From: Rhizophagus sp. LPA8_4_AMF
Lineage: Eukaryota; Glomeromycota; Glomeromycetes; Glomerales; Glomeraceae
Direction: 5' to 3'
Assembly: GCA_021464525.1 (NCBI GenBank)
Contig: JADRCO010000413.1
Location: forward strand, 1 to 34,229
DNA length: 34,229 nt
Part shown: positions 9,771-21,717 of the stretch, piece after piece
Layout: each line of letters begins with the position of its first letter
How positions within the stretch are numbered: position 1 is the first letter of the stretch
Program-made: the position numbers and the translations under genes
The notes under the pieces: generated by a model
What the model was told of the DNA's origin: nothing
Seen by the model: only the letters and a program-made list of their open reading frames with translations
The model's database searches: none

Positions 9771-11253
9771 ATCTTAAATCCTGAATTCGCTCTTTCCTGG
9801 GAATATCGGAAGACAATATCTTCTTTAGTTAAACCGATCAAGTTGGAGTTTAGATAGGAATTTTTCGTAGACGTCTTAATGATATACGTTATGATGTCAT
9901 GATACTAACGAGATATAAGATGCATTTCTGAATCATCTGACAGTACCATGCCAACAGAATTACGAGATTTGTATCAACATAGTTCAGAAATTTCGCCAGC
10001 TTTGAGTTCAAATCATGTCGGCAAAACAAGAGGAATTGAAAAAAGAGGAATCTTGTGAAAATACAGTAACAAGTTCCTAAAAATTCCGTTGAACATTTGG
10101 CAATCTCGATTTCTTACGTCTTATTAATAATCAAAAAAAGCAAGGATAAATGATGTCACCTTGTTAGGGCATGATAATGAGACTTAATTATTTAGCATTA
10201 GCAGTGAATTTTTTGATTATTCTATATATTGCCTACGATGTAGGAAAAAACATCTCATTTAAAGAATTAGGTGTACCTTTTTTTTTGGCGTTAAATAAAA
10301 GCATGATCTGCATTAGCCGTTAAAAGAAAAGAATGAGTAAATCCCTTCGATAGAAAAACGCTTCGAATCTCACTAGTGAAAATTTTACTTTATTTCACAT
10401 ATAGATACTTTTAATGTATGTATATAATAGATTTGATGTCAAGAAAAAAAATATGCCTATATCTGACACAGTGTTTTGGGAGATCTTCTCGAGCCACAAA
10501 ATTCTAAAGTAATTATAATTTCAATATAAATTCATTAATTCAGTAGATGAAACAAATATATATTTAATAAGAAAGTGTAAATGTAACCAAAATTTTTCGT
10601 TTCAAAAAGAAATTGACGAATTTATATAAGATAACGAGTTTAAGATTAAATATAATAAATCTCTTGCAAAAGGTGGTTCTTATAGAATACGAAAAGTAAA
10701 ATAGGGTAATGAAAATATTACACAGAGTTACCAGACTGTTACCAGTCAAAGTTTAAACAGCTGTGTAAAATTACACACATATATACAGTATATACTATAT
10801 AGATATCATTAAGACCAGTTTGTAAATTAATGCTCTTAAATTACCATGTACAAATTTATACTTGATAAGAAATTAATGACCATAATTCCTTTAAGTAATT
10901 TAATTATTTGTTATCTAAATTTGTGTCATATTTAATATTGTTATTTATTTTTTATGCTAATAAATAACTTGAATTGGTGACAGGGAATACCGTATTATTA
11001 TTGTTACGTTATTAGGCATTTTTTTTACATTTCATAAAATCTAAATTTTTTATGGTTGTTTCCCGGATAAATTTCCGCGTAGAACGAATTACATGCATTA
11101 TGCAGGGGTCAGTGGATTTTTTTTATAAATGCGCGAATATTTAAAAGGAAGTGAATTGAAAGGAAAAGTTGAACGTAAGTTTCATGTCTGTTACACGGCA
11201 AGCGATTTTTTATTAAAGACTTAGCCAGCTAAGAAATATTTGATGATATTTTA
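9771..11253. other. intergenic DNA between paralogue 3 and the Myb gene
   Basis: There is no convincing gene. A 36-codon plus frame beginning with the ATG near 9949 and a 48-codon plus frame at 10177 look mildly protein-like. Other frames are composition artefacts of AT-rich DNA. Confidence 0.5.
10177..10323 (+). CDS. possible small membrane or secreted peptide
   Basis: A 48-codon frame starts MRLNYLALAVNFLIILYIAY, which is a plausible signal peptide or single membrane helix, followed by a short polar part and a terminal Ser-Arg. There is no intron, neighbour or family support. In DNA this AT-rich, hydrophobic short frames arise by chance, so it is listed only as a possibility. Confidence 0.15.
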   Translation: MRLNYLALAVNFLIILYIAYDVGKNISFKELGVPFFLALNKSMICISR

Positions 11254-11950
11254 TTAATCCATTATAGAGGTTGTAAAAACATTTGCAGTAGCAACTATAG
11301 CAAGTGTTAATAATCTATCGTTACTATCGTTAGTCGTTTTAGTTCTAATTTTCTTTTTTAAATTATTATAATAGAAATTCTTGACCATTAATGGGCTAGC
11401 TCCAGGAATTTTCTTAGCGGCATCGGACCATTTATATTTATTTTCTTCGATAATTTTCATCTCTTCTTCGTTAAATTTCCTTTTTTTATTAACTATTATA
11501 TTTGGGAGGAGAATACTAATTAATAAAATTGATTTGATTTGACTTTTTTTTTAAAAAAAATATACCTGAGGGGTCTAAATGGTTAACCCATCTATCCCGA
11601 ATTTGTTTAGTATTTCTCTTGCCTTTGAAATCTTTTTCAATTTTAGAAAGGTTGGTAATACCGTGTTCATGTACAAGAGATTCTAATAAAAGATCTTCCT
11701 AAAAAATAAAAAATTTTTAAGCTCATTTACGATAATAATAAATAAATACAGATAAATATTAGAGTGGGTGAATTACATCTTTTGTCCATCTTCCTTTACG
11801 AACTGCCAATGACATATCAGAGGAGAGTATCACGGAGAAGAATGTAGAGTAGGAGACCATCATAAATAATGAGAAGACCCCAGGCATAATAACGTTGTTC
11901 AATTCGTCTATTAATTTATTAATTTCATTTTTATTTATTTGATGGCTCAT
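11254..11950 (-). CDS. small two-repeat Myb/SANT DNA-binding protein
   Basis: Exons 11950-11777, 11698-11566 and 11492-11254 join in frame to 181 residues. A first Myb/SANT repeat spans exons 1 and 2: GRWTKDEDLLLESL for helix 1, a central helix ending in LSKIEKDF, then RNTKQIRDRWVNHLDPS for the recognition helix. The W...W spacing and the closing NHLDPS are typical of fungal Myb proteins. The third exon carries a second, more divergent repeat (KRKFNEEEMKIIEENKYKW, then AKKIPGASPLMVKNFYYNNL) in which the usual last aromatic position is Tyr. About 50 residues before the first repeat are hydrophobic and unassigned; the C-terminal tail is short. It presumably acts in the nucleus as a transcription factor. 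The exon 3 acceptor at 11493 was chosen because it alone keeps phase. No target genes can be inferred. Confidence 0.8.
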
Positions 11951-14279
11951 TTTGATTTCGCAATAAATAAATATGTTAAATTAGAGGAGAAACGATTTTT
12001 TAATATCGACTTTTTCACAAGCAAAAATGATTTTAATAAAAAAAAAAATACATAAAAGGATATTTAAATTATCTTGACAAAAAAAGCTAAAACTTTTATG
12101 GAATAATATTCACCATTCCCGCCGATGTTGTTTAAAATCATAATACCCGGTATCATCATCCTATTGGAAGCCAATTATGGCAATGTTAAGAAAGAATGCA
12201 TTGTTTATTTATATCATATGATTATTTTTTTTTTGAACCATTGTTTTTTTTCGTACAGCATTAATAGCCCCTGATATTAACCCATTACATCATATACCGC
12301 CATTTTATTTACACAATGTTAAACAATTGTGATATGATAAATTTGAATGTTGCGATTCCATCCGGATAATCCGCATATAATGGATAACTAAGTAGAGTAT
12401 CAAATTAAAATAAAAATAAAATAAGTGGTTCAAGTAAATAATAATTATGTGATAAAAGAATTAATAAATTAAAAATCAGTTACGATAAGTTGAAAGGTGT
12501 CAATGCGGTCGGTAGGCATTATTGATCGGATTGACGGAACGTTAAACCGCGTTAGATTAATCGTAGAAAGGTATAACACAGCTTGTTAGGTTTGCCATAA
12601 CGAGACGCGTCAAATAGGGATAATTTCATATCTCTAGAATCGATAGATAACGAGCTATCATTAAAAATTTCATATTACGTGTTCATCGATAATAGAGACA
12701 CCATTAACGTACGAATCCGACAAGCTGTGTTTCACCCTTTTATGATCACTGGATGACGAGCTAATGCGGTTTAACTTTCTTGAAAAAGACCGTCCAAATT
12801 TTTCGACGGTGGGCTGGCAATAAATGAATCAATTATAGAAACTATAGAATAAATGGCAAAAATATCCTGACATTAAAATTTTGTCAAATTAAAAATAAAA
12901 GTCTTGTTTAGATTTCTAAAATTTTCTAAGATACCTTTAATTTACCCAATGGACTGGATTTTACTAAAGTCAAGCACGTTTTATTTCGTGTTATTTAAAT
13001 TAACCAAAATGGTGAAAATAGAGGATGGCGTCAGCAAATTAATAAGGAGCTCAATCCTGGCAAGAATTATGCATTTCCTAAAATAGAGAGGTATAAATTA
13101 GATGACGTCATTTATTGTCTCCTTTTCCGTAGTTAAATTCAATTAGGAGATAATCCCTAATTGTGCATGTTTATCTAATTACACAAATTACATATTCTTT
13201 TCTTGTTTTTGTTTCACAAGCATTTTATTAATCACAATAGTACAGTATTAAATGTTTGTCCTTTCCCAATTTTCAGATTCTGTGCTTTGGATTATTCTTC
13301 ATTGCCTTATTTACTGACGATGAAGCTCTAAAATCCGAAATCCCAGAATTTTATAAATCATTCATTCTTAAGAGATTCATCAAAGATTTTCAATTTTGAT
13401 TTTTCTTGACCTTTTGCCTGGTATATCTTGACTCAATGTAAGTTGATCCCCGAAACCAGGTACAAGAAAAATTGTATATATATAAATTGATATGTATTAC
13501 ATTGAAACTTTTTTTTCAATAGGGAATTTCATCCGGTTGCCTGGTATTTCATCACTAACTACTTCCGTTTGTCAGCGGATAAATATAATTTTAAATCAGA
13601 TATTTGAAATACTGTACTTTGGAGAACATTCCAGCAATCAGATCGATAATTAAAATCATTAGATCTTGATGATCGACGAGTAATATATAACATCATGTTA
13701 CACGGTAAAAAGAATATCCCATGGGTATTTAAGTATCGCCGATTTGCTAAGTTTTAAATGGTGAGACAAAAATAATTACTGTTTAATTATCACGCGGCTT
13801 AACAATAATGGATCGAGAAAAGATTTTGCCTGTAATATTTTGAATATTTGATGATCAAGAAAATCATATACGTGATTTAATTTAAATTGGTCCATTTTTA
13901 TAACATTTCCGAAAATGAATGTCTTAATCAACTAATTTATCCTTATTTAATATAACCATAGAATAGAAAATCACTTAAGCTCACGTGATTAACAAAATGG
14001 TCATAAATATTCATAAGTATTAAGTAGCACCTTTGGCAAAATATTTTTATAAATCGTTTTACCTCACAAAATGTTTCATGTAACTTGTGTTACATGGAAT
14101 ATATGAATATAGCTCTTATAAGTTTAGATCTCACGTCAAAATTATCTCATCCCCTTTTCTCCTTTTCAATTACGGCAATTTACGTCAGATTTTGTCGTGT
14201 AACCCATACTTTTCCGCTGAATAATTAAAAAAATGTTTATTTCTTGATTCTGCAGTCTGACGTTCCTCTGAATAGGGTT
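11951..14279. other. long intergenic region upstream of the kinase
   Basis: It contains an imperfect inverted repeat (12541-12775). It also has a 40-codon frame directly after a strong acceptor (CCCAATTTTCAG) at 13277-13399 that reads like protein but lacks partners. A bipartite TTGCCTGGTAT motif occurs near 13415 and 13538. No complete gene is visible. Confidence 0.5.
12541..12775. repeat. imperfect inverted repeat
   Basis: GTTAAACCGCGTTAG (12541) reappears inverted as CTAATGCGGTTTAAC (12761), and AACACAGCTTGTTAGG (12575) as CGACAAGCTGTGTT (12719). Two nested inverted blocks in the right order indicate a folded-back unit of about 235 bp, possibly a decayed MITE. Ends and target duplications could not be set. 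Confidence 0.6.
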
Positions 14280-14288
14280 TATATAAAT
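14280..14288 (+). promoter_or_regulatory. candidate TATA box of the Srk1-like kinase gene
   Basis: TATATAAAT lies about 280 bases upstream of the kinase ATG, in a region that otherwise shows only poly-T tracts. The position would allow a 5' leader of about 250 bases. The assignment is by sequence only. Confidence 0.4.
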
Positions 14289-14565
14289 ACTTCTTAGTAA
14301 AGGAGCATGCTCTTTTCTTTTATTAAAAAAACTAATTTATTTTCACGAGTATCGTGAGTATTATCTTGCAAAACTTTTTTCTTTGTAATTTTTTTAAAAT
14401 TTTCCTTTTTCTGACCAATTTATATTATAGGGTGAAATTTAAGAACGTTATTGGTGCTTAGAAAAAGTCCAAGAAGAAAAATTATTTTATTTTAAGGAAA
14501 AATACATTTATACACAGACTATTTTTTTTTTTTATTTCAATTTATTGTTAGAAAAAAAAAATACA

Positions 14566-17126
14566 ATGCCAATGATTGAACAATTGAAAAACTTTATTCG
14601 TCACGGAAAACAAGCAAACAAGCATGGCAACCCGGATAATAATAGTGGTAATAATGACCAATATCCATCTCCTGCTCCCATAGATAATTTTCAGGCATAC
14701 CCTGAAATCAAAACAAGGGTAGATAATTCTTCTGCAATACAACAAATAGTAGCCGAGGAAAGGGAGCAGAGAAATAAAATGCCAACATATCCCGGTTTGG
14801 AACGATATCAAATATTAGAAAAAATGGGAGAGTACGTGATATCAAAATTTTTTTTTCATATTTTGAAAATTAAGGATTATTGGATATCAATTGAATCAGT
14901 TAGTTAATAATTCATAAATGGATCAAATAATCAAACGAGTTATCAATTTTTAACAGCGGTGCGTTCAGTAACGTCTACAAAGCTATCGATAAAATGACTA
15001 AGGAGAAAGTAGCAATCAAAGTAGTGAGGAAGCGAGAATTAAATCATTCGCAGGTACGAGCTTTATTTAATTATTTTGTAAGGTGTGGGCGTTTTCATTG
15101 TTTTTTTAGTGGCAGTACCAGCCACCTAATCAAGTGAAAACGATAAGAAATTCTCGACAGCATTGGTGCGAACGCTAAATGTTATCAAGGTGACTTTATT
15201 CAGGCTTGGGATAGTTCATCTTTGACGCATAGGCCTTTAGAAATTCCATATTGAAACTGTCAGTTTCTCATTCAATCTACTTCTCCTTATATAATTTCTA
15301 TCGAGTAGGAGAAGCATCTTCATCGTGATATGAAAAAGAAGCCTCGTGCAATTGAGGTTAGCTTAAATTTATTGAAAAAAAAAATATGATGTTGATGCTC
15401 AAAATAAGAAAACAAAATATATCAAGCATATTCTCGATTCATTGGTTTTCATTGTGTATAAAAATTATTCTTCGTATTAGTTTAATTTTCATACCTTTAA
15501 TTCCTTTGAACTGTAAGAATTTGTTTGATAGATTTCTAAATTAATAAGATGGATGATTATCTAAATTTGCCTTTATTATTATTATTTTCGATAGAGATCG
15601 AACATCATCAAAGAAGTTCAAATAATGCGACAATTGAAGCACCCTTCAATCATATCCCTTTTATCGTTTACGGAATCTCAAGATTATTACTATCTAGTCC
15701 TTGAATTAATGGAAGGCGGTGAGTTATTTCATCAAATAGTGAAACTCACTTATTTCTCAGAAAATTTGGCACGTCACGTTATCGTTCAAGTTGCCGAAGG
15801 AATAAGATACTTACATGAGGAAAAAGGAGTTGTTCATAGGTAATAATCATAAATTCGCGGGTAGTCTTTTTTTTTAAAAAAAAAAAAAATAAAAAAAATA
15901 TATCATAATAATAATTATAGGGACATTAAACCCGAAAATCTTTTATTTGAGCCCATTCCGATCATTCCTTCAAATAATCCACTTGCAATTCCTGGTCCAA
16001 ATGATGAACCTAAAGAAGATGAAGGAGAGTTTATTCCTGGAGTAGGTGGTGGAGGCATTGGAAAGATTAAAATAGCTGACTTTGGCCTGTCAAAGATTGT
16101 TTGGGATGAGCAGACAATGACTCCATGCGGTACAGTTGGATACACCGCGCCTGAAATCGTAAAGGATGAAAGATACAGTAAAAGTGTAGATATGTGGGCG
16201 CTTGGTTGTGTCCTATATACTATGTTATGTGGATTTCCACCTTTTTACGATGAAAGTATTCCAGACTTGACCGAAAAAGTTGCCAGGGGTCAATATACTT
16301 TCTTGAGTCCTTGGTGGGATCCTATCTCTGATTCATGTAAGTCGTAAAAATAAGTCATTATTTGTATCACATATTAATATGTTCTAACTTTATATGTGTA
16401 TTACTGTTTTTTTCTTTAGCTAAAGATTTGATATCAAATCTTCTAACGGTTGATCCAGAAAAACGCTTTACTATAAACCAATTTTTCGAACATCCATGGG
16501 TTAAGAATGAGGTGAGTTGAGTATCTTTAAATAATCTATAAATTTTATTACCGAATTTAATTAATATATTCGAAAATGAGCAGCATGAAAAACCCAATCC
16601 TAAAGCACCGGTTGAAAAAAAGAAGACTATTGAAAGTTATACAATGATTGATTCTCCCCTAATATATGATGAAATTTTAAATACACCCGGCGAAACTCTC
16701 AGACGTAAAGACGTACTTTCACCGGGTATATCTCTTAAAGAAGCATTCGATGTTAGTTATGCCGTTCATCGTATGGAAGAAGAGGGAGCAAGAAAAAGAA
16801 AAATTAAATTGGGAGGAAAAGGTGGACCTTTAAATCCATTCAAAGGCAAATTAAATTTAAATGCAATGGATGATGACGACGATGACGATGATGCAACAGG
16901 ATCCTCATCAACAGTTCAACAAGTTCCAATAGGTAAAACAGCACCAAATTCTACTGCGAATGAGCGTGTTAAAAAGAAAACAGGTCCAAAATTTACCTTT
17001 ATGCAACCTGCATCATCGAACAAACACAAGGAAGCATCTAGACGTGGAGGGTTTGAGTTAAATTTAGATAGCGCTACATTATTAGGCAGACGGAGAAAGG
17101 TTTCTTTAGATCCCATTGGTGTCTAA
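14566..17126 (+). CDS. srk1: Srk1/Rck2-type MAPK-activated protein kinase
   Basis: Six exons (14566-14831, 14957-15053, 15595-15839, 15921-16336, 16420-16511, 16584-17126) join in frame to 552 residues. The catalytic domain covers about residues 81-369: P-loop GDGAFSNV (88-95), VAIK lysine K110, HRDIKPEN (D204), DFG (256-258), TPCGT activation loop, and APE (279-281). An insert of about 40 residues between the catalytic loop and DFG, rich in Pro and acidic residues and ending in GGGGIGKIK, is characteristic of the fungal Srk1/Rck1/Rck2 group. So is the C-terminal tail, with FDVSYAVHRMEEE, a run of eight Asp residues, and FELNLDSATLLGRRRK near the end. In yeasts this cytosolic/nuclear kinase acts below the Hog1/Sty1 stress MAPK and controls translation and mitosis; the same role is inferred here. 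Intron 2 is unusually long (541 bases) and contains a protein-like relic. The exon 6 acceptor could lie 3 bases earlier. Confidence 0.95.
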
Positions 17127-18596
17127 TTTGAATTTAATTTTTAGATTGACAATAATCTTATGAATTTTTTCTTTTATAATTGATATTTCATATATGTATA
17201 TGAATATTTATTATATTTCATTTCTTTCATAATACTCTGAAAATTGTAATGTACATATAGCTTATTTTATTGTTTTTATTAATTTTTTTTTATTATTAGC
17301 ATGCTTTTTTTTTGTAGAAAACAATCCAGTTTTAAAAACATTAAACGCTTTTTCATTCATGTGATCCACGTGATCGATTTTTGGTAAAGATACACTTATT
17401 TATTGATATAAATAAAATTATATCATTTACAATTTTCTGATTTTGTTAAAGTTATTAAGTACTGTATATCAGTAATATTTTTATAATAAGAATTTTAAAA
17501 ATATACAAGATATACTAATAATTGTTATCATAAGATAAATAAATATTTATTTAATAAATGTAAAAGATTTTTAATTATTATATTAAAGAATAAATGCAAT
17601 AACTATGCTAAAGTTTTATGAATCTATAGTATATATAGTATATATTCAGTTTGTAAAAAAACTTTTCCTTCTAAAACTGATGCATTTATTATAAATAATT
17701 TTTATATTCAAATAAATAATATCTATAAAATTTGATTTTTTTTAAAATAATAAATATTTTTTTTTAATCAATATTTTTAATATTAAAAATTTATAATAAA
17801 TTTTATTTTGCATATTATAATTTTAATCTTATAATAAGTAAAAATACCTTTTTTAAAATGTTACAAATTAATTATTAAAAAGAATTACTTTATCTTAAAA
17901 GTTAAGAATAATTAACTGTTAATAATTAAAAGCAAATTAATTTTATAAAAAAAAAAAGATTTTTAACAAAATAAATATATATTTAAAGTATGTATAAAAT
18001 TAATAATTTTCATAAATATTCATTTTAATTTCAAATAAAGTTACTAAAAAAAATGAATAATAAAATAATTTTTTAAAAATAAATATAAATATTTTACAAA
18101 AGTATAATAATTATGAGTATTGCTAATCTTAACTAGAAGGATAATTCCCCTCCCTTAAAAATTAAAAAAAAATACTTTTTTTTTATGAAATATATAAAAT
18201 AATTATAATTGGATATTAACTGCACAAAAATTTGACAATTCTTGGTTTTAAAAAAATTTTTTATCATGAAAAATACAATTTAACTATAAAAACCAAAATT
18301 TTGTAATTTTCTCAAAAACCATCTGAACAAACTACCTTTTTAACTTAATAAAACCTTTTCTTCTTATAAATTTACATATAATTTTATTTTTAAATTACTA
18401 TCTAAGTCAATATTTTAGTTAAAAATTAAAATAAAAGGAGAAAGAAAAAAAATTCCTTCTGGTTAAGTTTAATAATTCTCAATAATTATATACTTTTATT
18501 TAATTTTTACTTTTAATAATGATTTTTACTTTTGATAAGTATTAAATTAATATATTTTAAAAATAATACTATATATATATTTATTATTATATCTTC
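17127..18596. other. extremely AT-rich spacer 3' of the kinase
   Basis: The first few hundred bases probably hold the 3' UTR and polyadenylation site (AATAAA-like strings near 17408). The rest is nearly pure A+T with homopolymer runs and no frame of interest. Confidence 0.6.
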
Positions 18597-18704
18597 AAAA
18601 TAGTGCTACCTTTCTATAACTATTATGAAAAAATTATTTTTGAAAATTTTAAAATTCATAATTACTTGTAATTATTCTGGATTACTTTATAAAGAAAGGA
18701 ATTG

Positions 18705-18744
18705 CCAGAGATTCTTTAAAATAGTTATATTAAAGAATCTCTGG
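18705..18744. repeat. subterminal hairpin, left end of the element
   Basis: CCAGAGATTCTTTAA and its exact reverse complement (15-base arms) are separated by 10 bases. The counterpart sits in the right end. Confidence 0.9.
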
Positions 18745-18754
18745 TGATTTAGAT

Positions 18755-19060
18755 TAGGTTATAATAGTGATGTTATAATTTAATAGTAGTATGGTAGTGT
18801 CATAGTCTAATGGTGATACATAGTCTAATAGTGGTATTATAATCTAATATTATAATCTAATAGTAATGTCATAATACTGTCATAATCTTATAATCTAATA
18901 GTGATGGTATAATCTAGTATCATAATCTAATGATAATACTTTCTCCTATTTTTGGATATTTCTATCATAATATTTTAATTAATTTGTACTATCTAATTGC
19001 TATGTTATGATCTAATAGTGATAGTAGTATCATAATCTAATAGTGATTTTTAATCCTATA
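18755..19060. repeat. degenerate minisatellite, TAATCTAATAGTG-like units
   Basis: More than ten variants of a roughly 13-20 base unit built from ATAATCTAATAGTGAT are strung together with small insertions. Confidence 0.85.
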
Positions 19061-19440
19061 GTAGTAATTTTTCTAATTGTCTATAATCCTTTTATTATTG
19101 AGAAACTATTTTCATATTGGTTTAATTCTGTAACTTTTTATTATTAATAGCTATTTGCATATTTACATTATTTTGTAATTATTAAGGTTGGTTGCTATAA
19201 GTAACAATTACTACATTTTGAATTACAACCTAAATGGACTATAATATTATAAATATAAGTTATAAATTACTTATAATTATTATGTTATTGTGATTAGCTA
19301 AAAAATAGTAATTCTAATTTACAACCATTATAATTTTAGTAAAGTTGAACTACTTAAATTTGAATTTTTATAGCAATTGGAGTAATAATTGTTAAATATA
19401 AGTATTTTTTATTTCAATATTAAAATTTATATTTTTTGTT

Positions 19441-19770
19441 TATTAAATTCAAAGCATAATTTAAGCATTTTAGTCAAATAAAATCACTTTTTTACACTTA
19501 AGTAAAGTTGTTCAGAAAGGTTAAAACTGCTTGATTATATATTAATTTTCATTAAATTAGTTTAATACTTTCAAAGTACAAGCAATTTCACACTTTTAAT
19601 TTTTTTATTTTTCTAATCAGTGATTTTAGAGTGTAATTTAAGCAATTTGATCAAATGAAATCACTTTTTTATACTTAAGCATGATTAAGCAAAGTTGTTT
19701 AACAAGATTAAAAATATTTAGATAAATATTTTTATAGCATTAGATAATACTTATAAAGTATAAACATTTT
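19441..19770. repeat. diverged direct duplication inside the element
   Basis: Two consecutive copies of about 177 bases share TAATTTAAGCA, AAATCACTTTTTTA and the CTTAAG...AAAGTTGTT block, then AAAGTA near their ends. Confidence 0.6.
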
Positions 19771-21164
19771 TTTTTTAAAAAAAATTATTTAAACTTTTTT
19801 AAAAAAAATAAGTAAATAATGGTTTCAAAATAAAGTTAAAGATATGTAACTTTAAAATTTATTTATAGTATTTTTGTAATTTAAGTAACTTTTTTTACAA
19901 ATAAAAATTATTTATCTTTAAAAAATAAGAATAAAACAAAATATTTTTAAAACTTTTATTATAATTATTGTAAAATATTTTATTTATTTAATATTTATAA
20001 AAATTTAAATCTTTAAAAATCTAAGATAAAATTTAATATAATTTTAAAGAAGTACTATATATATAAAATAAAATTATAAAATAAAAAGTAAATCTAAAAT
20101 TTGTTTAAAAACTTTTATTAAAAGTAAGCAGAGTTCTATTTCAGTCCAAATTTTATAATTCTGGCCAAATTATTTATTAATTTTCTTTTTTAAAAACTTG
20201 AGCAATATTATATATCTCAAAAAAAGCAATTTTATTTCTTATGAAAATCAGAAATTTGGTTATATAAACATATAAAAAGGAAATTTTAATATTAATTGTA
20301 ATACTGGTAAAATCACTATTGGTAATAATAGTAAACTTCTAAAATAAATGTAAAAATATTTTTGTAATATTAATTTACTAATGTTAACATGATATAATTA
20401 CAATGCAGTTACAATATCAAATAAATGTAAAACAGTTAATAATTCAATGTTAATACATGCAATATTATTATTATATAGTTACAAGATAATATCTATATCA
20501 TATAATGATTATAGTGATATTAAATCAAATAAATGCAGTTATAATTAACTTAACTACACTGATTCAATATTTTATCAAAATATCATAATGATAATATAAT
20601 GATATTATTAAGATATTTAATTAATATTGATTGTAAATTCCAAGTTTTAGCAAAGAATATGAGTTCATAGTTGGAATAGAATGAAGTGATTTGAAACTAG
20701 CAAACTAATAAAATATCTTTATCTTTCTGCCAGTTTTCTACCAGTTTCCAACCAGTTTCTAGATACTTCTTTAGCACTAGTATGATACTAAATTGAATTT
20801 TCAAATTACATATTTTAAAATTGGCCAGTATTATGCCATAGAGTTAGTCAAATTAACTGCAAATTTACTGTGCCATCTAACACAAGTTTTTTTGGAAATC
20901 TAGATGAAATAGAAAAAGGAAAATATAGTATGCAAATACTTTGGCAATTAAAGGTAACTAGAATGGTGCTATTGTTAACCTAAGATCTTAGCAATAAAAA
21001 GATTATAGAACTTGTATAGATAAATATAATTCCTTAGTAATAAAAAAACTACAAAGCAATGTAAACATGCAGACAGCTTCTTAATAATAAAATTGCTACA
21101 GAATTAAACCAATATAAAGTTAGTTTCTCAATAATAAAAGAATTATAATAGATAGTCAGGAAAA

Positions 21165-21425
21165 TTATTACCATTAAATTATAAAACTATCATTAGATTA
21201 TAATACTTTACCACCATCACCATTAGATTATGACATAGCAATTAGATAGCAGGAATTAATTAAAACAACTGAATAGTCAGAATGTGGTAAAAACACTCAA
21301 AAATAGGAGACAGTATTATCATTAGATTATGACATTATTGTGATAATTAGATTATGACACCACTATTAGGCTATAGCCTATAGCACCACCATTAGACTAT
21401 GATATTACTATCATAATCTAATCTA
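21165..21425. repeat. degenerate minisatellite, inverted counterpart
   Basis: Units such as CACCATTAGATTATGA and CATTAGATTATGACA are the inverted form of the array at 18755-19060, as expected for the right arm of the element. Confidence 0.85.
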
Positions 21426-21434
21426 AGTTGGTGG

Positions 21435-21466
21435 AGATTCTTTAATATAATTATATTAAAGAATCT
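21435..21466. repeat. perfect 32-base palindrome, right end of the element
   Basis: AGATTCTTTAATATAA is followed directly by its exact reverse complement. It corresponds to the left hairpin but without a loop. Confidence 0.95.
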
Positions 21467-21717
21467 CTGGCAACTAAAGGAATTGAAGTAATCACTAAGA
21501 TTTCCTTTGATTTCTCATTTCTTAAGTAGGTTTGCTTATAAGTAATTCTTTGAATTTTGTATAACATAAATAGTTTAAACTTACCTAAAAAATGGAAAAT
21601 CAAGAAAAATCCTAGTGATTACTTTAATTTCAAACTTTTTTTTACAAAATAATTCAAAGTAATCATAAGTAATCATGAATTTTAAAACGGTAATTATAAG
21701 GAGGGTAGCACCATTCT

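Larger units (their letters stand above)
18597..21717. mobile_element. non-coding foldback element with long inverted ends
   Basis: The two ends are inverted copies: AAAATAGTGCTACC at 18597 and, inverted, AGAATGGTGCTACC ending at 21717. Homology continues inward for roughly 600 bases or more, with indels. Anchors are the TTAAAGAATCTCTGG hairpin, a block with CTCCTATTTTTG (18944; inverted near 21305), and a perfect 20-base match (19089-19108; inverted 21121-21140). The ends contain a variable array of TAATCTAATAGTG-like units. No frame of protein character exists inside, so the element is non-autonomous or dead. The inner 1.7 kb is AT-rich and holds a diverged direct duplication (19441-19770). 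Near the right inner border (about 20960) another GAATGGTGCTA copy hints at nested insertion. No clear target-site duplication was found, so the superfamily cannot be named. Confidence 0.8.

Noticed and set aside
12904-13086. 60-codon plus frame
   Set aside because: Hydrophobic AT-driven composition, no splice or family support.
13277-13399. 40-codon frame after a good acceptor
   Set aside because: It is protein-like, but with no upstream donor exon it was not called a gene.
14548-14811. 87-codon minus frame
   Set aside because: It is the antisense shadow of kinase exon 1.
16916-17116. 66-codon minus frame
   Set aside because: It is the antisense shadow of the kinase C-terminal exon.
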